Source: Lumbricus rubellus
Taxonomy: Eukaryota; Annelida; Clitellata; Crassiclitellata; Lumbricidae
Direction: 5' to 3'
Assembly: GCA_945859605.1 (NCBI GenBank)
Contig: OX243821.1
Span: 22,809,568-22,873,567 of the forward strand
Length of the DNA stretch: 64,000 bases
The position numbers were made by a program, and so were the translations under genes. Under the pieces are notes generated by a model. It worked only from the letters and a program-made list of their open reading frames with translations. It had not been told where the DNA came from and searched no databases. Position 1 is the stretch's first letter, and every line of letters begins with the position of its first letter. Of the stretch, positions 1 to 9,561 are shown one piece after another.

Positions 1-835
1 CAATTTTGATAGAGGTGTGTAATTATTTTGACACTTTGTGTGAGAAGTGTGTCTGCGTAACGACACACGCTTGGGTCCTACACTGCCTGGCATTATATAA
101 CGACCCAATAAAAAAAACCAAGAGCCATACGGAAAGACAATATTATGTGCACAGCGAGCTGTTTACTACAACGGTTATATTATAATATTTTCTTCTTTTC
201 ACTGTTAAGCATCTATAATTGAGGGGGCAGGAATAAAGCTGAGTAATTTGTATGTTTCTTATATGGCAAATATAATCTTAAAAGAGGTATATAATTATTT
301 TGAACTTTGTGTGAAAAGTGTTTCCATTACGGCGTGACTTTCAATGCCTGGCCGTAGGTCACGAGCGGTAAGCGACGAAGTAAGACATTACTAAATGGTC
401 GGATCAAGAGTTTAACGACAGTTTATCAGAACAAAAGCTGTTGACATAAACTACTGTATTGCGTGTTCAATATTGAACTGTATTATGTTGTATTGTAATG
501 CAAGTTGTCATCGGCTCAATAAAAAAAACCCATGGCGATGAAATGTATTTAAGCAGTTTTACTTGCAAACGATCAGTCCTTGGTGATTTTTCTGGTTCTT
601 TTCTGGTGAATATATTTTGGATTGACAGTGGGAGAAATAATAAGATTGACGGAGGACAGGAAGCGTTTGAGGAACATTTACATGATGCGGCCGACCCTCG
701 GATTGAGGATGGCTGAGAACAGGACAGAACATATAACTTAAAAGAGGTGTGTATATAATTATTTTGAACTTTGTGTGATAAGTTTTTCAGCGCAACGATA
801 GGCCTACACGCTTGGGACTTGCACTGCCTGGCACT
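1..835 (+). repeat. Three degenerate direct repeats (~90 bp unit)
   Basis: Related units start near 1, 283 and 739. Each has the core GAGGTRTRTAATTATTTTG followed by a CTTTGTGTGA block, and each leads into a TGCCTGG-type block. No protein is apparent. The units carry the AGGTGT core that recurs through the whole window. Confidence 0.6.
598..716 (+). mobile_element. LINE ORF2 C-terminal remnant
   Basis: The last ~38 codons before the TGA at 714-716 read GGQEAFEEHLHDAADPRIEDG. The reverse complement of 3,545-3,662 encodes the same tail (DRKRW..IVNDAADPRIEDG), so this is a repeated non-LTR retrotransposon end rather than a host gene. The ORF can be opened from an ATG at 498, but only the C-terminal part is shared between copies. 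The fragment is short and 5' truncated. Confidence 0.55.
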
Positions 836-861
836 GCCTTTTTAAAAAGATCATGAAAAAG

Positions 862-1035
862 CAAAAGGTCAAGACGCTGGTGTGTAGAGTAGTTCTTCAT
901 GGGTCAGAAACATGGACGTTAAGGAAGGATGGCATAAGAAGACTGGAGTCTATTGATTTGTCGCAGAATGGAAAGAGTCAGCTGTAGGAAGCACAAAATG
1001 TCATGTCGAATGAAGAAATGGTGATGAATATATAC
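862..1035 (+). mobile_element. LINE reverse-transcriptase remnant, frameshifted
   Basis: Translation gives VKTLVCRVVLHGSETWTLRK, then IRRLESI, then after a frame change RRMERVS. This is the familiar RT-to-C-terminal stretch of many animal LINEs (L.Y.GSETWTL...RRLE.FE...RRM..ISW). The frame shift and surrounding stops make it a dead fragment. It may belong with the tail at 598-716, but the order is scrambled. Confidence 0.6.
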
Positions 1036-1424
1036 ATACCATCAAGATACTCATTTTTAGAGGTCTCTAAGAAGAAACATCATAAAAAGTCAGAATTGCA
1101 AGATCAGATGCCATGAAATAAAAGACGACGTTACTTTCACACAGGTCATCTATAAATCTAGTCATCCTTTCCCTCGAATGTAACTCATTCAGAATCATTG
1201 TCTACATCGGTCTGTAGAAATGAAAACTCCATTGTAAGCCAAAGGGAGCGGGACCACATTCACATTAAAAACTAATGTCGAATTGCAGTTCTGTTTAAAG
1301 ACCACCACCTGGTTTGTACATCAAGTCACAAAGGTATTCAGGAGCTTGTCCATTAGAAGTCTTGAGATATACATGTACAGAGCTGATTGATCGTTTTATT
1401 GGATACGATGTGCAACAGGAAGTA

Positions 1425-1458
1425 TATATAACGTTTTAAAGATATATCTTAAAGGTGT
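1425..1458 (+). promoter_or_regulatory. TATA-28-AGGTGT module
   Basis: TATATAA starts at 1425 and AGGTGT at 1453, a spacing of 28. The AGGTGT is followed by TTAAGG, as in the window-wide consensus AAAAGGTGTYTAAG. Promoter activity is inferred only from this geometry. Confidence 0.4.
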
Positions 1459-1676
1459 TTAAGGATGCCTTCTGACCATGCGGTTTTTATAAGAAATCCA
1501 AGTAGTTCATTGATTTTCTAAATAATTTTTATCTGGAATGACGTAAATTTTGCCGATCGCGGAGTGTTAAATAGTTTCGATTCTTTTACCAATTAATCGC
1601 ATTTTCTTGATAATGATGCTGTTTTTTCCCGTGACAGCTACCGAACTTTTGCTCGTGTCAACTAGCTTATATTACT

Positions 1677-1766
1677 AAGTGCTGTAATATGCCAAGCAAA
1701 CTTCTGTCCAGGATAGCGGCCTCTGTTGTCATAGACCCTGGTCAAATCGGATCCATCCATCCATCC
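1677..1766 (-). repeat. ~85-bp dispersed repeat (GGATGGATCC family)
   Basis: On the minus strand it runs from GGATGGATCCGATTTGACC to CATATTACAGCACTT. It is one of six copies seen here (also 25,625, 32,836, 39,909, 45,104 and 47,744). An internal CCAGGGT/ACCCTGG-type pair could form a short stem, here with a mismatch. Confidence 0.7.
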
Positions 1767-1769
1767 AAC

Positions 1770-2905
1770 TTACTATTAGTGTTGTATTATTTATTGGGCC
1801 TGGTGTTGAACCATTGTGATTTAGAGGCATTCTAAAGATCGCTCCCGCGTGGTAGCCACGCTGGCGCTATATAAATATCCATGACGAATACACAGAATCA
1901 GTGGAGGAGGCTCGAGCTCAAGATCTGTGTACATAGTAATAGTACATTGTTGCAGTTTAACGTTACTGTGTGATAGCAATCATGGTGATGACTGTGCGGG
2001 CCACTTTTAAGATATACGTTGATAGAAATTTCTGTTTATATAGGTTCAGTTATAAACGTTTAACAGGTGTTCAAGGCGACCACTTTGACCATCTGCGATC
2101 TGTACCCCAGAGTTGAAAATTGACAGTTTGGCCTGGTTTCTTACGTCAACTTACTACTTATCAACCTACTCTAACAATCTATATCGACTTGATTGACTGA
2201 TCGCCTTTCTAACATACTTATTTACTCAACGCAAATATATGCCTCCTTTAGTGACACCTAGCGTCGTAATGTTGAACGGATCAGAGGCGTATAATTATAG
2301 CAGAGAGATGTGTTAATGCTTTCGATAATTGCCGGAGATTGTGAAATAAGTTCGGATGTCGTAGAAAGATGCGATTGTATAAATAAAAACAGAGACGCGC
2401 TTGGTCTACGGAGTCGCGAAAGTGACATTCCGAAACTATTCTGAACGTGGAAAATTATTGGATTGGACGCTATCCTTAGACACCACTAACTAAGGTTAAT
2501 CATAGTTATATAAACTTAATGCGGGTAACAGAATTACAAAATACTTCAAGGAGGGTGATGTTAATAATCTCCGGTAACCTGTGTCGTTGTGCTTATATCA
2601 CTATTATATAATAATTATAATTATACGCAAAGTACTATTTGTTCATGGTTTTATTTAGACACCTTTAAAATATGGGTTGAAACGATTACATTATCCAAAT
2701 TGTCGATAACTCAGGACAATATTATCTCCGGACGCCCTCGTTCTTTTCAAAGCGTTGGTCTGGCACTACCGATGAAAAGGCAATGAAGTCAGATATTATG
2801 AGACTTTGCATTTCAGAAGTTTAACCGCAACAGGAAAGTCCGTTCATGTCAACAGAATTCAATTTTAACGGCAAGTTGCTGATTGGTTATTGTATAGTAA
2901 TAGTT
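1770..2905. other. No gene seen; AT-rich repeats
   Basis: No coding exon is recognisable. The stretch holds one TATA-28-AGGTGT module at 2,037-2,070. It also has an inverted-orientation relative near 2,660 whose surroundings recur near 4,370 and 45,580, evidence of old local duplications. Confidence 0.5.
2037..2070 (+). promoter_or_regulatory. TATA-28-AGGTGT module
   Basis: TATATAG at 2037 is followed by AGGTGT at 2065 (28 bp), then TCAAGG. Flanks are unrelated to the module at 1,425. Confidence 0.4.
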
Positions 2906-3060
2906 GCATTGTGTTGTATTGTATTGTTGTATTCGGGCTTAACGACACTGTTTCATATCGAAGATGATTAGTGTCGGAGGCAGAGTACAACCTCACTCCA
3001 CGTTTATATTGCGACCGAGCCACTCGCAGATGTATTGTATCTACACATTTATATAGCACC
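2906..3060 (-). repeat. Truncated tRNA-derived SINE
   Basis: It matches the 3' part of the SINE at 4,680-4,945: the ATTGTATTG-type tail, the AACAGTGTCGTTAAGCC block and the GAGTG-rich block. It stops before the tRNA-like head. Confidence 0.65.
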
Positions 3061-3544
3061 TCTCACAGTGCAGACAGACAGACAGAGACAGACACATACA
3101 GGCGCTAAGAATTGACAAGAATACAAGAAAACAATGGTAACCAAAAAACAAAGCGACTATTTATCTTGTTGTTCTTCCGTCAACCGCCAGGAATAGAAAT
3201 AGAATAGAATAAATAAATTTCTGAAATAAATGAATAAATAAATAAATTCGTCTTTTATATTCCGTGATCACGGTCCATTGAATTGTTACAATGAAACTCA
3301 GAGAAGGTTCGACAATGATTCGCACTCAAAATCAGTGTGAATCATTTCGTTACGTAGCATCGGTTGACTATTTGAAAGGTGTCTATTTAAGCCATCGGAA
3401 GCAGCGACCGTTCGCAATTGAACAATTATAATTATGCATTCAATATATTATAATCTCGATCACAAAATGCGTAATTCTATAAAACCGGTTAATTACTTCG
3501 AGAGGTGTCTAACATCGTCTTGTTTTAAATAACCTATTGTTCTG

Positions 3545-3662
3545 TTCTGTTCTGTTCTCAGCCATCCTCGATCCGAGGGTCGGCCGCATCATTTACAATG
3601 TTCTTCCAACGCTTCCTGTCCTCCTTCAGTCTTATCATTTCGACCAATGTCATTCTCTCGAT
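3545..3662 (-). mobile_element. LINE ORF2 C-terminal remnant
   Basis: The reverse complement encodes RLKEDRKRWKNIVNDAADPR followed by IEDG and a stop, then a short GAACA repeat tail. It is homologous to 598-716. It is 5' truncated, and the family clade cannot be fixed from so few residues. Confidence 0.6.
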
Positions 3663-3882
3663 GCATTAAAGATTTCGTTAAACTGTAATAATAACTAATA
3701 ATTTTCGTTTATTGAATTTAAACAATCCAATTGACAGCCCAAAACCGCTTACCTTATAAGGTTTATATGGTCTATACAATCACGCAGTTAGCTTAACTTA
3801 CATCCATTTTAATCGCTAGCATAACAGACAGCCGCAAAATACAACGTTGCTAATATCAGCCTACAAAACACGTCTATCCTAC

Positions 3883-3902
3883 GGGGGGGGGGGGGGGGGG
3901 GG
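3883..3902 (+). repeat. Poly-G tract (20 G)
   Basis: Twenty consecutive G follow CCTAC. It is a potential G-quadruplex, and its length is prone to sequencing error. Confidence 0.9.
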
Positions 3903-4020
3903 CATCGGGAAAGGAACTCGTGTTCTCTGATCTCCCTTCCGGTGTGTTATCAATTGCGCCGATTTTTAATAATCTTCGTTAAACCTCTGTTGTGATACTT
4001 CAACTACTATTATATAATTG

Positions 4021-4309
4021 TGCAACCTGCTGGCGGACCGGTAACGCGTCCGCTCACAGAGCGGAAGGTTGCGGGTTCGACTCCGGGTAACGACCTTGGG
4101 CAAGTTGTTTACGCACACGTGCCTCTGTCACCAAGCAGTATAATTTGGTACCGGCGTAAGCTGGGAAGTAAACAGCAAGTCCTGCGATACACTGGCCCCG
4201 TGTCTAGGACCTTGGGATTCGTCCATTGCTGGCTCAGGGCTATGGAAAAGGAGATGAGCGCCTCCCTGTGTTCCTCATGGAACGGGATGGGACTTTACTT
4301 TTTTTTATT
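4021..4309 (+). repeat. tRNA-derived SINE, complete head
   Basis: An A-box-like stretch (TGGCGGACCGG, ~4,031) and a clear B box (GGGTTCGACTCC, ~4,073) give a Pol III tRNA-like promoter. A ~200 bp unrelated body follows, ending GCGCCTCCC...GGACTTTAC and a T-rich tail. The downstream body rules out a functional tRNA. The 116-aa ORF that crosses it is not a gene. Confidence 0.8.
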
Positions 4310-4679
4310 ATATGATTATATCATTATACGCAAAGTACTTGATAAACAATTTGTTTGGGGTTTTATTTAGACACCTTTAACATATGTGTTAATACGATTA
4401 CATTAATTAAATTGTCGAAAGTGTTTCACTCATAACAAATTAAAGTTATTATTGTAACGCTGTCTAGGGATGTGATGCATGTACTACTAGAGGTAGCCCT
4501 CGTTCTTTTCAAGGCGTTGAGCTGGCACTACCGGTGAATTAGTATAATAGTGTTGTCAGATATCATGAGGTGCTGTGATCAAAAAAGATGCGGAGTTTAA
4601 CGACATCTCACGAACGAATAATTCGTTCTCGTCGACAGAAATTAATTTGACGGCAAGTTTCAGAATAGTTAGTTATCGT

Positions 4680-4945
4680 ATTGTATTGTATTGAATTGCA
4701 TTGTATTGTTATTGTTGTATTCAGGCTTAACGACACTGTTTTATATCGAAGATGATTAGACTAAAATGTCGGAGGCAGAGTACAACCTGACACTCCACGT
4801 TTATATTGCGACCGAGCCACCCGCAGTAAAGATCCGAGAAATTAATCTCTGATAAACCGACCGACCGGGAATCGAACCCGGGCCGCCGGCGCGGCGAGCG
4901 GGCTACAAACCTGCTCGGCCACTCAGGATCTCTTGCTCCCATTGT
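4680..4945 (-). repeat. tRNA-derived SINE (minus strand)
   Basis: On the minus strand the head reads TGGCCGAGCAGG (A box) and, 40-odd bases on, GGGTTCGATTCCC (B box). The body ends with AACAGTGTCGTTAAGCC and a tail of ATTGTATTG-type repeats. It is a different family from 4,021-4,309. The 71-aa ORF on this strand is incidental. Confidence 0.8.
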
Positions 4946-5010
4946 ATTGTATTGTATCTACACATATATAGAGCCTCTCACAGTCCACGCCAATCAGAGG
5001 CGCTCCCATT

Positions 5011-5044
5011 GCTCCCTGTTATGCATTCATGCATAACAGGGAGC
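5011..5044. repeat. Near-perfect 34-bp palindrome
   Basis: A 16-bp arm starting GCTCCCTGTTATGCAT is followed by 2 bases and its exact reverse complement. It sits at the 5' break of the LINE fragment that follows, so it may be an insertion scar. Confidence 0.85.
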
Positions 5045-5525
5045 ACTCTTCACCATCATGGTGGTTTTGTAAGCGAGAGTAAGAAGAGTCGTTTGTACGT
5101 TATCATTGGAACGATACGACAATGGTTCTTTGCAAACTATAACACTCCTACCTTTGACATGTTTTTGTGTTCAAAGGCGAATGCATGAATGCATCTTTGC
5201 TCCTGAGTATGTCCTCAATGATCTTGTCCCACCAAAACGAGTAACTGCGTACTCCCGTAGGAATCGCTCACACAATCTAGAGACACTACGCTGTGATTTG
5301 ATGATTGGAAAGAAATACATCACCAGCATGCTGCATAGATGACTTGTTTGACGCTGATATTATAGTAGTATTTCAATTCAAATTGTTACTTTATTTTTTA
5401 CATATAATTATTTGCCAATTACTACTTGGATATATAAAAATGAAGTTTTTTTATATGTCCCATTGTCTATTTGCAAGTGGAATAATTGCGAAAAATACTT
5501 ACGTTTACGTTTCAATTACATAGTA
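5045..5525 (+). mobile_element. LINE ORF2 C-terminus and 3' end
   Basis: Broken frames give SS.S.W.GF-like residues, then SRLYVIIGTIRQWFF, NTPTFDM and finally PPKRVTAYSRRNRSHNLET. This is the C-terminal pattern of CR1/L2-type non-LTR retrotransposons. Related copies lie at 41,066 and 44,775. The 3' UTR ends in a TTGCAAGTGGAATAAT block with short TTAC repeats. Frameshifts show it is inactive. Confidence 0.7.
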
Positions 5526-5595
5526 TAAAGTGGTATGTAATAAACAATTAAACATGAAACCAATTGGAAGACAACAATTTTTAACGTCAGAAGTA

Positions 5596-5629
5596 TATAT
5601 AATGGAGGATTACAACTTTAAAAAGGTGT
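5596..5629 (+). promoter_or_regulatory. TATA-28-AGGTGT module
   Basis: TATATAA at 5596 and AGGTGT at 5624 (28 bp). The paralogous region in copy C (45,319 onward, and again near 46,230) keeps the layout, but the core has drifted to AGGTAT. Confidence 0.4.
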
Positions 5630-6134
5630 GTTAACGCAAAACAGAAAATACATTTCACACATAAATACTTCAACGACATCTGACTGCCATACTCGTTTAC
5701 GCCATAAGTGTAGCCTCCTCCTTTTACCCGACGCTTGGGATTAACTATGTATCTGAGAAACTTGTTTTTTTAAAATTCAGTCATCACTCGACACTTATTT
5801 GTCAATCTGGCGAGTCCATTCTCCCCATGTGGAAATTCCCTCAGTTGGGTATTTCCCACGCATCGTCCCTTAATGGCTACCGTATACAGGCGATTGCTGA
5901 GCGCTGAGCGCTGAGTGTCAGAAGGTGCGATCGCTTAATCGCTTTGAAGTGGTTGCTTTCTGTTCTATAATAGACTCACTACTCGAGCATCGCCATCTAC
6001 CGTAATGTATCGTAACGTGACGATTATATAGCGCCTCTCTTTGGAGAGAACCTCGAAAGCGCTGTGTAGAGATAGATTGCCTAATTAAGTCATTGCTGCT
6101 TTAAGGACACCAGGCGTGAACGTTTGAATTCATT

Positions 6135-6158
6135 TGTGTGTGTATGTGTGCGTGTGTG

Positions 6159-6198
<40 letters not shown>

Positions 6199-6220
6199 TG
6201 TGTGTGAGTATGTGTGTGTG
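6135..6220 (+). repeat. (GT)n microsatellite
   Basis: Interrupted GT dinucleotide run. The minus-strand His/Thr ORF over it is an artefact. Copies B and C have (CA)n or (GT)n at the matching place (20,335 and 46,735). Confidence 0.9.
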
Positions 6221-6892
6221 TCTGCATGCATTTATGTGTGTATGTATGCTTGCGTATATGTGCGTGAAGAAATGTGTCTGGTGTAACCAAGTGAGTCTTT
6301 AAGTGTTTGCGGAAAATCAAATTCGGCACAAAATGTCAAGAACAGTGGACTGGGGAGCATGGGAAAACAAGATGACGGTTAAACCGGTAAATAAAATCAA
6401 TATTGGTTTATAACAGATGATTTTGATTTCAGCACGGTCAGATTAGTATTGAAATGCCAGTTGGCAAATTGCTACACGATAATAATAATTATTATAAATA
6501 TAATTTCTTTTGAAGTTAAGCTACCATTGAGCGAATCAAAAAAAATGTAAAGTTCGGATTATTTAAAGATCACAATTTAATGATTTTAAAGGTGTCCAAA
6601 TTGAAACCGATATATTTTATTTTTTAAATTTGTTAGGAAATTTCTGGGTATTTGAAGAGTGAGTAGTTGCAATTCAACGTCACTATGTGTGATAACAAAG
6701 ATCATTAGCGACGTCCTCCTCCTTTATCCAGGCGTGGAACTGGCACTGGCAGAGTGCAGCCAGTGGCGGAATATTGGTATCAGAGACACAGATAGAAAGA
6801 CAGACAGACAGACAGACGAAGAGAATTGACTAAAGTACAATTGAAGCAGAACAAAAACTTAGCAACTATTTATCTTGTTGTTCTTCCGTCAA

Positions 6893-6906
6893 CCGCCAGG
6901 TGGCAG
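6893..6906 (+). promoter_or_regulatory. CTCF-like site, copy A
   Basis: CCGCCAGGTGGCAG fits the bilaterian CTCF core (CC.SYAG.KGGC.S). It is preserved at 23,715 and 48,232. A shortened relative near 3,181 has lost the second half. Confidence 0.5.
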
Positions 6907-7067
6907 TGGCGTCGTTCGTTCGTTCGCTTTTCTCTCTGATGTATCTTATGTAGAGGGAGCGACGTTCAAATGACGATGACATCAAAATGAAGATTAATTA
7001 ATTATTTTAACCACGTCTCTAATTAACGACGCTACGACTCGATTCGTTCTCCTTTCCACCTCTGCGT

Positions 7068-7240
7068 GGCGCCACCGGTGACCCCCCGAGTCACAGGCCT
7101 GTCATCTTGCAGTGGTGACGTCATAAGTACGAGCGATTTTCGATGACGTGCGACGCCGTCTTCATCTTTCGTCGGGTGTAGGTTGATATCGGGACCGCGG
7201 TGAAAAGAGTTCCGCCAGCGAATACTGTGCTGGGTTTACG
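7068..7240 (+). promoter_or_regulatory. Conserved non-coding block 1, copy A
   Basis: It contains GCGCCACCGGTGACCCCC, a TGACGTCA cAMP-response-type palindrome and CGATTTTCGATGACGTGCG. The same sequence is at 23,845 and 48,534 with few changes. There is no ORF. Confidence 0.6.
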
Positions 7241-7672
7241 TTATAATGGAAAAAGAGACCCGCATTTTTAAAATAGGATGCCTTCGTGAAAGTAATTTTT
7301 GTGGAAATCGATGAAAAAACAGAATTTAAAATTGCAGCTTGTGACATTTATTCAAGCTTGAACTTGGCAACACTCTGCCTTCTCTTTCTATAACTCCTTC
7401 TCAGACATTCCTCTTTTTTCATCAGTGGTCAAGTTCCGTTAATCAGAGAAGGAACTAAAAGGAGGCGAAGTTATTTGCGGACGAACCATTTCTTTACAAA
7501 GCTTCGGTTCACTTCGTTTAAAAGGTGTTTAAGACGATCTCCATAAGCCAACGGAAGCAACGACCCTTTGCATTTAAACAATTCTATCCATTCAATAAAT
7601 TATAACTTCAATCACCAAACGAGCCTGACAAGCCTCAAGAGAATATAATAATTACCAGTCGCTTCGCAACAT

Positions 7673-7705
7673 TATATAGAACCGGTTAGTTGTTTCGAGA
7701 GGTGT
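7673..7705 (+). promoter_or_regulatory. TATA-27-AGGTGT module
   Basis: TATATAG at 7673 and AGGTGT at 7700, followed by CTAATAATG. Copies at 24,154 (TATA lost) and 49,681-49,711 (TATAAAA) lie in matching positions. Confidence 0.4.
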
Positions 7706-7939
7706 CTAATAATGATTGACCATCATTATTCTTGTTTGAATGGTCCGAAGTTTTTATTATAATTGATCGATTATCGAGTACCAATCTTATATATTAATAA
7801 TATATTTATACCATTTAAAAGGTGTCTGAACGAGCACAACTGTATTTTCTAGCAAATTACAATTATAATTATTAGTCCCTTAACAGTGGTCGGAACCGAT
7901 TTCCTACGGAACCACGCTATTGCAACACCTGCGAGCGGC

Positions 7940-8150
7940 CAACCCGAAGTTAATAATGTTCTCAAATAGATAAACAAGGCCGGACCTTTTGGGAGAATTA
8001 ATGACGCCTACGACCGCCAGAGGGCTGCGGTCCGATTGACAATGCGTTGCTCCTACTCGGCCGGACCGTTTATCGACGACCGGTCATAGCAGCAGCAGCA
8101 CTCGAGTAGACCCTGCGCTGCACCAACCACCGTCTTTGTCGTCGTCGTCG
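7940..8150 (+). promoter_or_regulatory. Conserved non-coding block 2, copy A
   Basis: It starts AACCCGAAGTTAATAATG and includes AGATAAACAAGG (GATA/forkhead-like), GGGAGAATTAATGACG and ACGACCGGTCAT. Only a handful of differences separate it from 26,090-26,300 and 49,927-50,135 over ~200 bp. It includes a second CTCF-like core, CCGCCAGAGGGCTGC, at 8,014-8,028. Confidence 0.65.
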
Positions 8151-8502
8151 TCGTCGCTGGAGGCGCTAGTGCGAACGACGGTGTGGTGGAGTATTGGTTC
8201 CGCGTTTAAAAGTGTCCGGATATGTCCATCGTAAATAATCAAGAAATTGATATTTCGACAAGGCTAAACATTTTGCTGAAGTTTTAATTTGATCTTTGTA
8301 AGTCTGTTAATTAAATCATTCTGTGGCTTTTCTGAGACGGGATAAGATTTAAATTGGGAACAAGATTGCAGTGGACAATGAATGCAAGATTGATAGAAGA
8401 CATACACATGCGTAGACAGATAGACCAGAGACGGATACAGAGAGAGTGGTAAAGACAGAGATATGGACAGTCACCACCAACAGAATATTGCGGAGTGGGA
8501 TC

Positions 8503-8640
8503 GTTCTTTTCCCTTGGTCGTTTATCAGCACCACACCCGTCTGTTGGGCGCCCGTGAAAAAGCCAGATGTCGATGTCGTCGCTTTATTGGAGAAAATTGT
8601 CCAGTTAACGTGACCGACCGTAAAAGAGGCAGAGAAAGAA
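8503..8640 (+). promoter_or_regulatory. Conserved non-coding block 3, copy A (internal deletion)
   Basis: It begins with a GGTCGTTTATC.GCACCACACC stretch and ends GTGACCGACCGTAAAAGAGG. Relative to copies B and C, a stretch of roughly 35 bp is missing in the middle. The 99-aa ORF across it runs into GACA repeats and is not coding. Confidence 0.55.
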
Positions 8641-8680
8641 AGAGGCAGACAGAGAAAGAGAGACATACATACAGACCGAT

Positions 8681-8719
<39 letters not shown>

Positions 8720-8907
8720 GACAGAGAGCGTCGATTATGAATGGTTGAAGGCGATTGGCTGATTCCTATGCGCAGGGACGCACCCACTGTTACAGTATAT
8801 CTGAGTGTCTTTATTTTGTTTGATCTATGTCTGTCTTTCCCTTTCTCTGACTCTCTCTTACGCTCGCTTTGCTGTATGTCTGTATGAGTCGCTTCTTGAG
8901 TCGTAGA

Positions 8908-8940
8908 TATAAATCGACCGATTCGCGAGTTGTCATTCGA
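8908..8940 (+). promoter_or_regulatory. TATA/Inr core promoter, copy A
   Basis: TATAAA at 8908 and an initiator TCATTC whose A is 8935 (27 bp). In copies B and C the spacing is 29 bp, so copy A has lost 2 bp. Downstream, about 100 bp of leader (GTGGACATCGTCGACTCATA onward) is conserved in all three copies. Confidence 0.6.
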
Positions 8941-9163
8941 GTGGACATCGTCGACTCATACTCACATGATACACAGTCGCTGAAGAACTCTATTACTCGC
9001 TCGAATACCGATCACCTTCTCTGTTCCGTGACTTAGCTTAATCTGTGTTTAGACTTTAGTTACCGTGTCTTCAAAAGTTGGAGTTGTAGCTGAACAATAA
9101 TAATTATTCCTGAGGGATTTGCTAAAAAGATTTCTCCAATTATTGTCGAAGTTTAGTAAATAG
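8935..9163 (+). other. 5' non-coding exon, copy A (probably orphan)
   Basis: It is homologous to the predicted leader exons at 27,309-27,603 and 50,965-51,169. The presumed donor is GTTAGT at 9,164, weaker than GTAAGT in copy C. No coding exons of copy A are found before copy B starts, so this promoter is either orphaned or splices far downstream. Confidence 0.4.
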
Positions 9164-9561
9164 GTTAGTAACTTAGTGCAGCCTATATTATATTGGTCTG
9201 CCAGTTGGGGGGGGGGGGGACGAACGCGTGAGCGAAGGAAGGACGCTACATTTTGGGCCACGTGGACCTAAACGACGTGGCATCCATTCGAACGGGCGAG
9301 CCGGGGTGAAGAATCTCAGCCGATCAAATGCATTGAAAAATGAGCGACGGTTGAGGCATTTAGGCCTACTATAATAATACGTCGTTGTGTAAAATCCGAG
9401 TGCTTTTACATAAAGAATAGATAGATGTGACATCATTCCAGGAGCTGAGCTATGGACAGACAACGGTAAAAATGGCGTTGAACACCTATACGAGCAATGA
9501 GCCCATTGTTTATGATGATGGTAATGACTGCTTGTGCTTTTGCAGTGCCAGTCCCATTCAT

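Larger units (their letters stand above)
6670..8900 (+). promoter_or_regulatory. LMO upstream regulatory block, copy A
   Basis: This block recurs in the same order at 23,470-27,280 (copy B) and 47,250-50,930 (copy C). It is non-coding. Within it, three short stretches are almost identical in all copies while the rest has diverged (listed separately). In copies B and C it lies immediately upstream of the promoter of an LMO-type gene, so I infer a cis-regulatory role. In copy A the coding exons are absent. Confidence 0.65.

Noticed and set aside
4020..4942. Functional tRNA genes
   Set aside because: A and B boxes are present but each continues into a SINE body and tail, and cloverleaf stems do not close.
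8463..8787. ORFs of 99, 105 and 60 aa in copy A upstream region
   Set aside because: They run through GACA/GAGA low-complexity sequence and conserved non-coding block 3; frames are not kept in copies B and C.
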